Position numbers and translations under genes: made by a program
Shown here: positions 1 to 5,700 of the stretch, in pieces
Layout: each line of letters opens with the position of its first letter
How positions within the stretch are numbered: the first letter of the stretch is position 1
The notes under the pieces: generated by a model
Told to the model about the DNA's origin: nothing
The model's database searches: none
The model's input: only the letters and a program-made list of their open reading frames with translations
Source: Oscillospiraceae bacterium
Lineage (GTDB): Bacteria; Bacillota; Clostridia; Oscillospirales; Ruminococcaceae
Length of the DNA stretch: 7,251 bases
Reading direction: 5' to 3'
NCBI GenBank assembly: GCA_029098085.1
Contig: JAQXNQ010000362.1
Coordinates: forward strand, 1 to 7,251

Positions 1-62
1 AAGCCTGAAAAAGTGTCAATATTCTGAAATACGGACTCTGGAAAAAAGGGAGGGCTGCTGGT

Positions 63-1064
63 ATGATGGAATCATCAAATTCAATCCGAACAGGAGGTCA
101 TCCCTTGAAACAGGCAGCCATTCCTCTGAGCGGAGGAAAAGGAAGGGCCGGGTTCTGGTACCGGCTGAAGCGGGATCTTTCCCGGAACTACCTGATTTAT
201 CTGCTGGCTCTGCCGGCGCTGGTTTACTACTTTATCTATCATTACTGGCCCATGTACGGCGCGGTCATCGCCTTTAAGGACTTCTCACCGGCCATGGGCA
301 TCTGGGGCAGCCCCTGGGCGGGCACCAAATACTTCCAGCAGTTCTTCAACAGTGCCTTCTTTATCCGCACCCTCCGCAATACCCTGATGATCAGCCTCTA
401 TTCCATTCTGTGGAGCTTTCCGGCGCCGATTCTGCTGGCTCTGCTGATGAATGAGATCCGTTCCACCCTTTTCAAGAGAACGGTGCAGACCGTCACCTAC
501 ATGCCCCACTTCATCTCCACCGTGGTCATCTGCGGCATGCTGATCGACTTCTGCTCGATGAACGGCCTGTTCAACTCCTTCACCCAGCTGCTGGGCATGG
601 AGGCCTTCAACTTCCTGATGAAGCCGGAGCTGTTCCGCACCATTTACATCGCCAGCGGCATCTGGCAGGAGGTCGGCTGGGGCTCCATCATCTATCTGGC
701 AGCCCTGACCAGCATCGACGCCTCCCTTTATGAAGCGGCCCGGATCGACGGCGCAGGCCGGTTCCGGCAGATGACCTCCATCACCCTGCCCGGCATCGCC
801 CCTACCATCGTGATCATGCTGATTCTGCGGATGGGCCAGGTGATGAACGTGGGCTTTGAAAAGATCATGCTGCTGTACAATCCCGCCACCTATGAGGTTG
901 CCGATGTCATCTCCACCTTCGTTTACCGAAAGGGCATCGTGGAGGCCAACTACAGCTACAGCGCCGCCGTCGGCCTGTTCAATTCGGTCATCAACTTTGT
1001 GCTGGTGGTGACCACCAACTGGGTCAGCCGTCATGTGGGCGACGGCGAAAACAGCCTCTGGTAA
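63..1064 (+). CDS. LplB-type carbohydrate ABC transporter permease
   Basis: Inner-membrane permease subunit of a CUT1-type sugar importer, the partner of an LplC-type permease and a lipoprotein binding protein. The 333-residue product has about six hydrophobic segments, roughly at residues 43-61, 104-128, 150-163, 195-215, 246-262 and 302-320. The ABC-permease cytoplasmic loop (EAA motif) is clear: EAARIDGAG begins at residue 224 and is followed by TLPGIAPT. The N-terminal pattern ALPALVYYFIYHYWPMYG is typical of the LplB branch. The ATG at 63 has a GGGAGGG site at 48-54. An in-frame TTG at 105 has a perfect AGGAGGT six bases upstream and would give 319 residues, closer to the core family length. 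The start is therefore uncertain, but the family call is not. No ATPase is encoded nearby, as is usual for this group, whose members commonly share one MsmX-like ATPase encoded elsewhere. The next gene starts 18 bases after the stop, so the two are probably cotranscribed. Confidence 0.93.
   Translation: MMESSNSIRTGGHPLKQAAIPLSGGKGRAGFWYRLKRDLSRNYLIYLLALPALVYYFIYHYWPMYGAVIAFKDFSPAMGIWGSPWAGTKYFQQFFNSAFFIRTLRNTLMISLYSILWSFPAPILLALLMNEIRSTLFKRTVQTVTYMPHFISTVVICGMLIDFCSMNGLFNSFTQLLGMEAFNFLMKPELFRTIYIASGIWQEVGWGSIIYLAALTSIDASLYEAARIDGAGRFRQMTSITLPGIAPTIVIMLILRMGQVMNVGFEKIMLLYNPATYEVADVISTFVYRKGIVEANYSYSAAVGLFNSVINFVLVVTTNWVSRHVGDGENSLW
92..98 (+). promoter_or_regulatory. Shine-Dalgarno site inside the annotated permease start
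   Basis: AGGAGGT lies six bases upstream of an in-frame TTG at 105-107 (Leu15 of the longer form). It is stronger than the GGGAGGG in front of the ATG at 63. The first 14 residues of the longer form (MMESSNSIRTGGHP) are hydrophilic and add nothing recognisable. The TTG may be the true or an alternative start. Confidence 0.5.
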
Positions 1065-1068
1065 GGCG

Positions 1069-1074
1069 AGGAGG
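1069..1074 (+). promoter_or_regulatory. Ribosome binding site of the truncated LplC permease
   Basis: AGGAGG lies eight bases before the ATG at 1083. The translation start of the second permease is therefore intact even though the body of the gene is missing, so ribosomes would still load here. Confidence 0.7.
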
Positions 1075-1082
1075 AAGCGTAC

Positions 1083-1328
1083 ATGAAAATCAAAGAAAGT
1101 CTGGGCGAGCGGATCTTTACCGTCTGCAACACCCTTTTTATGATCATCCTCATGGTGCTGATGATCTATCCGCTGTACTATGTGCTGATGGCCATCAGCA
1201 GAACAACACCAGCGGCGTCTTCACCAGCATGGGCGATCAGGAATGCTTTAAGCGCTACGCCGAGCACGCCAATGTGGATCTGCAGTGGCAGCATCCCGCC
1301 GACGGTTCCAGCGCCTCTGAGCAGCTGA
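1083..1328 (+). pseudogene. LplC-type ABC transporter permease, truncated to its N-terminus
   Basis: The frame opens with a good ribosome binding site. Its first 39 residues (MKIKESLGERIFTVC..., then one hydrophobic segment ending IYPLYYVLMAIS) match the start of the second permease of an LplB/LplC pair. That includes the first transmembrane helix and the usual conserved point just before the periplasmic Ser-Asp loop. From about 1200 on, the frame reads low-complexity Ala/Pro/Ser/Thr residues unlike any permease and ends at the TGA at 1326-1328. This tail is simply the binding-protein gene read out of frame. The remaining roughly 240-250 residues expected for the family, including all other membrane helices and the EAA loop, are absent. 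The fragment cannot form a channel. Either the locus carries a deletion or the assembly is chimeric here. Confidence 0.85.
1191..1205 (+). other. Junction between LplC permease and solute-binding protein sequences
   Basis: Permease similarity ends in frame at about 1199 (codons for Ala-Ile-Ser). Binding-protein sequence begins in a different frame at about 1202 (codons for Asn-Asn-Thr-Ser-Gly). The sequence around it, atcagcagaacaacacc, contains CAGCAG, which could have served as a short homology for deletion or misassembly. The missing stretch is estimated at about 1 kb: the rest of the permease, the intergenic gap, and the signal peptide plus about 40-60 residues of the binding protein. Confidence 0.75.
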
Positions 1329-2650
1329 ACCTGCTCATCGCTTCCAACCAGCTGCCCGACGTCATCCTGTGGGCCTGGAATGGTATGCCCGGCGGCATCA
1401 CCAAGTATGTCACCGAGAAAATCGTCATGCCTCTGAACGATCTGATGCCCTACGCCCCCAACTACCAGGCCGCCATGGATCAGTATCCCGATGTGGCCAA
1501 GGTCATTCCCCTGGATGACGGTACCATCCCCGCCTTCTACCAGATGGACCCCGATCCCCGCCGTACCACCTACGTCGGCATCGTCATGCGCACCGACTGG
1601 CTGGAGACTCTGGGTCTCAGTCAGCCTGTAACCCTGCAGGACTATCATGACGTCTTCGTGGCCTTCCGGGATCAGGATCCCAATGGCAACGGTGAGAAGG
1701 ACGAGCTGCCCTGGACCGAGAGCAAGGATTCCCTGCTGAGCTCCTTTATGCCCGCCTTCGGCATCATGAGAGGTATGTACATCAACCAGCAGACCGGCAA
1801 GGTGGACTACGGCCCCTACAACGCCGAGGCCTTTAAGGAATTCGTCACCACCATGAACGCCTGGTACAACGAGGGCCTGATTGACCCCGAATTCGCTACC
1901 AACGACAGCAAGATGCTGACCGCCAAGATGGTGGGCGGCACCGGCGGCGCCACCTATGCCTATGTGGGCGGCGGCGTGGGCAACTACACCAAGGCAGCCC
2001 GGGTGGACGATCCCACCTATACCATCAAGGGTGTGGCCGGTCCTCAGGCGGCCGACGGCAATACCTATATGGTTCCCAATGACAGCCTGATGAAGATCGG
2101 CGGCGGCGCTGCCATCACCACCCAGTGCAAGAACCCCGAGCGGGTAGCCGCCATGATCGACTACGGCTACAGCGAAGAGGGCCGCACCCTGCTGAACTAC
2201 GGCGTGGAGGGTGAGAGCTACACCATCGTGGACGGCAAGCCCACCTTTGTGGACTCCATCATGAATCCCGAAGAGGGCAAGTCCCGCGTGCAGGCTTCTG
2301 TGGTCTACGCCCAGCCCATCTACGGCTTTGCCAAGGTCATGGACTACGACGCCCAGGCTCAGATTCAGTATGAGATTCCCGAGCAGAATGAGTCCATCGA
2401 GAACTGGCTGACGCAGGATACCGCTCTGATGATCCATCCCAACATGACCCTGACCTCTGAGGAGAGCAGCGAGTACAGCTCCATCTTCAACGAGATCAAG
2501 ACCTATGTGGACGAAATGACCCTCAAGTACATTCTGGGCACCGAGTCCATGGATACCTTCGACCAGTACATCAAGAATCTGGAGAACATGGGCGTTCAGC
2601 GGATGATCGAGATCTATCAGGGCGCTTACGACCGCTTTCAGCAGCGCTGA
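1229..2650 (+). CDS. LplA-like extracellular solute-binding protein, N-terminus missing
   Basis: Substrate-capturing lipoprotein component of the sugar importer, normally tethered outside the membrane. The body is recognisable as a family 1 binding protein of the LplA type. SSASEQLNLLIASNQLPDVI near the start is the usual early binding-cleft segment. A Ca-loop-like DPNGNGEKDE follows at residues 150-159. The long helical tail, with IENWLTQDTALMI and YVDEMTLKYILGTESM, is also characteristic. From the ATG at 1229 it gives 473 residues; full-length relatives are about 520-560. No signal peptide, lipobox cysteine or ribosome binding site precedes that ATG. Family-like sequence already begins at about 1202, so 1229 is only the first available start and not a natural one. 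As it stands, the product would be unexported and probably non-functional. Codons are strongly biased to C-ending forms, as expected for a normally highly expressed binding protein. Family assignment is confident; integrity is not. Confidence 0.82.
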   Translation: MGDQECFKRYAEHANVDLQWQHPADGSSASEQLNLLIASNQLPDVILWAWNGMPGGITKYVTEKIVMPLNDLMPYAPNYQAAMDQYPDVAKVIPLDDGTIPAFYQMDPDPRRTTYVGIVMRTDWLETLGLSQPVTLQDYHDVFVAFRDQDPNGNGEKDELPWTESKDSLLSSFMPAFGIMRGMYINQQTGKVDYGPYNAEAFKEFVTTMNAWYNEGLIDPEFATNDSKMLTAKMVGGTGGATYAYVGGGVGNYTKAARVDDPTYTIKGVAGPQAADGNTYMVPNDSLMKIGGGAAITTQCKNPERVAAMIDYGYSEEGRTLLNYGVEGESYTIVDGKPTFVDSIMNPEEGKSRVQASVVYAQPIYGFAKVMDYDAQAQIQYEIPEQNESIENWLTQDTALMIHPNMTLTSEESSEYSSIFNEIKTYVDEMTLKYILGTESMDTFDQYIKNLENMGVQRMIEIYQGAYDRFQQR

Positions 2651-2706
2651 TCTCCGCGCATTTCCAAGCTTGCAGGTCATTGCCTCCTTAAATTACTCTG
2701 CAGGGC

Positions 2707-2735
2707 TTTCTTTTCCGCCCGCTCCGTGGTACAAT
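2707..2735 (+). promoter_or_regulatory. Possible extended -10 promoter for the GH95 gene
   Basis: TGGTACAAT at 2727-2735 fits an extended -10 element (TGn then TACAAT, one mismatch to TATAAT). At a 17-base spacing the -35 position reads TTTCTT, a poor match to TTGACA, so recognition would rely on the extended -10. Initiation would fall near 2742, inside the palindrome at 2736-2750 and about 75 bases before the GH95 start. The element also lies within a larger inverted repeat, so it could instead be a chance match in a terminator. Confidence 0.35.
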
Positions 2736-2774
2736 GGCAGCAGCGCTGCCGTCCACTGGGCGGGCGGCTTTCTT
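2715..2774 (+). terminator. Nested hairpin, possible terminator after the importer operon
   Basis: Three nested complementary arms are visible: CCGCCCG (2715-2721) with CGGGCGG (2761-2767), GTGG (2726-2729) with CCAC (2753-2756), and GGCAGC (2736-2741) with GCTGCC (2745-2750) closing a three-base loop. A CTTTCTT run follows at 2768-2774. This resembles an intrinsic terminator, although the long interrupted stem and the C-broken U-tract make it weaker than the one at 5045. The 9-base direct repeat GGCTTTCTT flanks the structure at 2704-2712 and 2766-2774. The rest of the 2651-2815 spacer shows nothing else recognisable. Confidence 0.45.
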
Positions 2775-2815
2775 ATGAACTCAGGGCGCTGCGGCGCCGG
2801 AAAGGCTGTATCAAT

Positions 2816-5029
2816 ATGAAGCATCAGATTTGGCTGGACAAACCGGCCGGAAAATGGGACGACGGACTTTTTATCGGCAACGGGCGAATCGGCGCCTCGG
2901 TTCTGGGTCAGCCCGGGGAAGAGGTCATTCCGCTGAATGAGGAGACCATCTGGTACGGCGGCAGGGTGGAGCGGGACAATCCCGACTGCCTTGCTCATCT
3001 GGAGGAGATCCGGACGCTGCTCCGTCAGGGCGAGACCGAAAGGGCGGCGTTTCTGGCCAAGGCGGCCATGACCTCCACCCCCAAGTATTTTACCCCCTAT
3101 CAGCCCGCCGGGGATCTGCGGATCTGCTATGCCGGGGCAAAGGGCGAGGTGAAGGATTACCGCCGTGTGCTGGATCTGGACAACGCCCTGGCGGAGGTGA
3201 CCTTTTCCATGGACGGCGCAGACTGGAAGCGGGAATACTTTGTCAGCAGGCTGCGGAATGTGCTGGCCATCCGGATCAGCTGCAGCAGGCCCATCACCCT
3301 GGAGGCCTGTCTCAACCGCCGTCCCTATGAGGAGCATGCCGGCCGGCTGGACGACCGCACCGCCGCCCTCTGGGGGCAGGCAGGGCCGGAGGGCGTTTCC
3401 TTCTTCTCCGCTGTCCGCATCAAGGGGGTGAGCATCCGCACGGTCGGCAGCTATGTGCTGGCGGAAAACGCTCCTGTCGTGGAGCTGTATATTTCCATCG
3501 GCACCGACTTTCTCTCCGAACGGGATTACAAAGCCGACTGTCTGACCCGGCTGAATGAAGCGGAGAAGCTGGGTTTCGACGCTTTGAAGGCGGAGCACCT
3601 GGCCGACTGGCACAGCTTCTTTGACCGGGTTTCCTTCTCGCTGGACAGCGAAAGCGACCGCACTACCAGCGGCCAGCTGGCCGACCTGCGGGAAGGCGGC
3701 GACGAGCGGGCCCTCTGCGAGAATCTGTTCCACTTCGGACGGTATCTGCTGCTGTCCAGCTCGCTGTCCTGCCGTCTACCCGCCAATCTGCAGGGCATCT
3801 GGAACGGCAGCTTCACCCCCTCCTGGGAGTGCAACTACACCATCAACATCAACACCGAGATGAACTACTGGCCGGCGGAGGTCTGCAGCCTGCCCGAATG
3901 CTGCGAGCCGCTCTTCTCGCTGGTAGAGCGGATGGTGCCCCGGGGACAGAAGAACGCCCGGGTCATGTACGGCTGTGACGGCTTTGTGGCCCATCACTGC
4001 ACCAACCTCTGGGCGGATACATCGGTGGAGGGCATCTTTGACTCCTCTCCCTTCTGGCCCATGGGCGGCGCCTGGCTGTCGCTGCACTTCTACGAGCATT
4101 ATCGCTATACCGGCGACGAGGAATTCCTCCGGGAGCGGGCTCTGCCGGTGCTGGAGCAGAACATCCTCTTCTTTACCCAGTATCTGACAGACGGCAAGGA
4201 CGGTACCCTGATCACCGGTCCCTCCCTGTCGCCGGAGAACTCCTACCGGTCGGCGGCGGGACAGGTGGGCGCCCTCTGCATGGCCCCCACCATGGACAGT
4301 CAGATCCTCCGGGAGCTGTTCACCGCTTATCTGGAGGGCTGCGGCATTCTGGGCGTCACCGGGGAGCTGGTCGAAAAGGCGAAAGACGTGCTCTCCCGTC
4401 TGCCTGAAACCGAGATTTCCTCCGACGGCCGGATCAGGGAATGGCAGGAGGAATACGGGGAGGTGGAGCCCGGCCACCGGCACGTCTCCCATCTGTTCGG
4501 CCTCTTCCCCGGCAGTCAGATCACCGAAAAGACCCCCGATCTGATGGCGGCGGCGGACAAGACCCTCCGCCACCGGCTGGAAAACGGCGGCGGCCACACC
4601 GGCTGGAGCTGCACCTGGATCATCTGCTTCTATGCCCGGCTGCTGCAGGGGGAAAGCTGCCGCAAATACCTGCGCCAGCTGCTGAGCCGTTCGATGCAGG
4701 ATAACCTGCTGGATTCCCATCCTCCATTCCAGATCGACGGCAACCTGGGCGTCACCGCCGCCATGGCCGAGATGCTCTGCCAGTCCCATGACGGCTGCAT
4801 CCGGCTGCTGCCCGCCCTGCCGGAGGTCTGGCGCAGCGGTTGCCTCACCGGTGTGACCCTGCGGGGGAATATCCGGCTGGAGCTCTTCTGGAAGGACGGC
4901 GCGCTGGACAGAGCGGTTCTCGTTTCTCCGAAGGACTGCGCTGTCTCTGTCCGGCTGGGGGAGAGGGAAGCGGCTGTTTCCCTGAAGGCCGGGACTGCTG
5001 TTACCCTTACGGATGCTGATTTTTGCTGA
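2816..5029 (+). CDS. GH95 family glycosidase (alpha-L-fucosidase or alpha-L-galactosidase)
   Basis: Inverting exo-glycosidase that removes terminal alpha-linked L-fucose, or L-galactose in some members, from oligosaccharides. With 737 residues and no signal peptide (MKHQIWLDKPAGKWDDGLF), it should act in the cytoplasm on imported fragments. An N-terminal beta-sandwich domain (about residues 3-235, with GNGRIGASVLG and LNEETIWYGG) is followed by the (alpha/alpha)6 catalytic domain and a short C-terminal beta domain after about residue 655. Family motifs are all present: LPANLQGIWN around 326, NINTEMNYWPAE from 344, GPSLSPEN with Glu474, HRHVSHLFGLFPG around 554, GHTGWS around 594 and FQIDGNLG with Asp641. 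By comparison with Bifidobacterium AfcA, Asn344, Asn346, Glu474 and Asp641 are the likely catalytic set. The residue two before Asn344 is Thr342, where AfcA has His419, as I recall; this bears on sugar specificity. Start chosen at ATG 2816 with GGAAAGG at 2799-2805. An upstream GTG at 2726 would extend the protein through a hairpin and adds no family sequence. The gene follows the importer remnant and ends before a strong terminator. Confidence 0.93.
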   Translation: MKHQIWLDKPAGKWDDGLFIGNGRIGASVLGQPGEEVIPLNEETIWYGGRVERDNPDCLAHLEEIRTLLRQGETERAAFLAKAAMTSTPKYFTPYQPAGDLRICYAGAKGEVKDYRRVLDLDNALAEVTFSMDGADWKREYFVSRLRNVLAIRISCSRPITLEACLNRRPYEEHAGRLDDRTAALWGQAGPEGVSFFSAVRIKGVSIRTVGSYVLAENAPVVELYISIGTDFLSERDYKADCLTRLNEAEKLGFDALKAEHLADWHSFFDRVSFSLDSESDRTTSGQLADLREGGDERALCENLFHFGRYLLLSSSLSCRLPANLQGIWNGSFTPSWECNYTININTEMNYWPAEVCSLPECCEPLFSLVERMVPRGQKNARVMYGCDGFVAHHCTNLWADTSVEGIFDSSPFWPMGGAWLSLHFYEHYRYTGDEEFLRERALPVLEQNILFFTQYLTDGKDGTLITGPSLSPENSYRSAAGQVGALCMAPTMDSQILRELFTAYLEGCGILGVTGELVEKAKDVLSRLPETEISSDGRIREWQEEYGEVEPGHRHVSHLFGLFPGSQITEKTPDLMAAADKTLRHRLENGGGHTGWSCTWIICFYARLLQGESCRKYLRQLLSRSMQDNLLDSHPPFQIDGNLGVTAAMAEMLCQSHDGCIRLLPALPEVWRSGCLTGVTLRGNIRLELFWKDGALDRAVLVSPKDCAVSVRLGEREAAVSLKAGTAVTLTDADFC

Positions 5030-5044
5030 GCGGTTCGTTATGTG

Positions 5045-5078
5045 CCCCGCCCGGAAGGGCGGGGATTTTGCTTTTCTT
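5045..5078 (+). terminator. Intrinsic terminator after the GH95 gene
   Basis: A perfect 8-base-pair GC stem, CCCCGCCC (5045-5052) with GGGCGGGG (5057-5064), encloses a GGAA tetraloop. It is followed by the T-rich tract ATTTTGCTTTTCTT (5065-5078). It lies 16 bases past the GH95 stop and separates that unit from the regulator gene. Confidence 0.88.
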
Positions 5079-5153
5079 CGACTCAAAACCTTACAAAATA
5101 AAGTTTAAGATGCCAGTTTCTTTCTCTGATTCTTCCAAAGCTTTCCAGATCAA

Positions 5154-5184
5154 AGCGGGGAGCGGGTTCAGCCCCTTGCTTTTT
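5154..5184 (+). terminator. Weak second hairpin before the regulator promoter
   Basis: AGCGGGG (5154-5160) can pair with CCCC (5172-5175) plus GCT (5178-5180), with a two-base TT bulge, and runs into TTTT at 5181-5184. It could act as a back-up terminator. It overlaps the -35 element of the downstream promoter and may be fortuitous. Confidence 0.25.
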
Positions 5185-5204
5185 CCCAGCTTCCATTCTA
5201 TAAT
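5176..5204 (+). promoter_or_regulatory. Sigma-A type promoter of the Lrp/AsnC regulator unit
   Basis: TTGCTT (5176-5181) and a perfect TATAAT (5199-5204) are separated by exactly 17 bases. Transcription would start near 5211, about 40 bases before the regulator ATG. Its position directly after a terminator and before a well-placed ribosome binding site supports it. Confidence 0.72.
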
Positions 5205-5215
5205 CAGGGTAACCT

Positions 5216-5228
5216 GCGGCCCCGCCGC
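5216..5228 (+). promoter_or_regulatory. Inverted repeat in the 5' leader, possible operator
   Basis: GCGGC, a CCC spacer and GCCGC form a perfect 5-base inverted repeat starting about five bases after the predicted transcription start. Lrp/AsnC regulators often bind their own promoter region, so this is a candidate autoregulatory site. In GC-rich DNA such a short repeat may be chance. Confidence 0.22.
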
Positions 5229-5250
5229 TTTCCGAAAGGAGCGTTCCCTG

Positions 5251-5700
5251 ATGGATAAAATCGACAAAAAGCTCATCTCTCTGCTGCTGGAGAATGCCCG
5301 TCATCCGCTGAAGTATCTGGCGGAGGCGGTGTACCTCTCTTCGCCCGCCGTCTCCGCCCGGCTGGAGCGGCTGGAAAAAAACGGCGTCCTGACCGGCTAT
5401 TCGGCGCGCATCGATCCGCTGAAGCTGGGGTATCATATTAAGGCCTACATCCATCTGGAGCTGCCGCCGGAGCAGAAGCCGGTCTTCATTCCCTACATCC
5501 GCAGCTGCAAAAACGTGCTGGAATGCGACTGCGTCACCGGCAGCTACTCCATGCTCATCAAGGTCTGCTTCCCCAGCACCGCCGCTCTGGATCAGTTCAT
5601 CGGAGAGCTGCAGCAATTCGGACGCACTCAGACCCAGATCGTCCTTTCCACCGCCGTCCCCGCCCGGGAGGTATCCCTGGACGCCCTTGAAGAAGAATGA
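5251..5700 (+). CDS. Lrp/AsnC family transcriptional regulator
   Basis: DNA-binding regulator of 149 residues, the standard length for the family. The N-terminal AsnC-type winged helix-turn-helix spans about residues 3-62: IDKKLISLLLENAR, then the helix-turn-helix with LSSPAVSARLERLEKNGVL, then the wing leading into YSARIDPLKLG. The effector-binding and oligomerisation (RAM) domain covers about 64-140, with ECDCVTGSYSMLIKV at 91-105 as the conserved core turn. At position 100 there is Ser where many family members have Asp (TGxYD), which may alter ligand response. ATG 5251 is preceded by AAAGGAG at 5235-5241 with good spacing; a longer reading frame from 5023 would cross the terminator and promoter and is not credible. 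The stop overlaps the next gene's start (ATGA), so the pair is translationally coupled. Its amino acid or other effector and its targets cannot be told from sequence; the adjacent membrane gene and its own promoter are the first candidates. Confidence 0.93.
   Translation: MDKIDKKLISLLLENARHPLKYLAEAVYLSSPAVSARLERLEKNGVLTGYSARIDPLKLGYHIKAYIHLELPPEQKPVFIPYIRSCKNVLECDCVTGSYSMLIKVCFPSTAALDQFIGELQQFGRTQTQIVLSTAVPAREVSLDALEEE

Noticed and set aside
1083..2650. Programmed frameshift joining the permease fragment to the binding protein
   Set aside because: No slippery heptamer or downstream pseudoknot is evident at the junction. The product would join one membrane helix to a binding protein lacking its first segment, which makes no functional sense; a deletion or misjoin is simpler.
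1178..2680. 500-residue reverse-strand frame opposite the binding protein
   Set aside because: It is a His, Gly and Val-rich antisense shadow produced by the C-biased third positions of the binding-protein codons. It has no start signal and no recognisable motifs.
2726..2815. Upstream GTG extension of GH95 by 30 residues
   Set aside because: The extension reads through the nested hairpin and possible promoter. It has Arg-rich residues unlike the family N-terminus and lacks a ribosome binding site, whereas ATG 2816 begins directly at conserved sequence.
3776..5086. Long reverse-strand frame opposite GH95
   Set aside because: Composition is shadow-like and the opposite strand encodes a complete, motif-rich GH95 enzyme. 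It also starts beyond the terminator hairpin.
5023..5250. Upstream extension of the Lrp/AsnC frame by 76 residues
   Set aside because: It would cross the intrinsic terminator and the promoter. The family N-terminus begins exactly at ATG 5251, which has its own ribosome binding site.
5039..5250. Riboswitch or small RNA in the spacer before the regulator
   Set aside because: The spacer is explained by a terminator, a possible weak hairpin and a promoter. The predicted leader is only about 40 bases, too short for a known riboswitch class.
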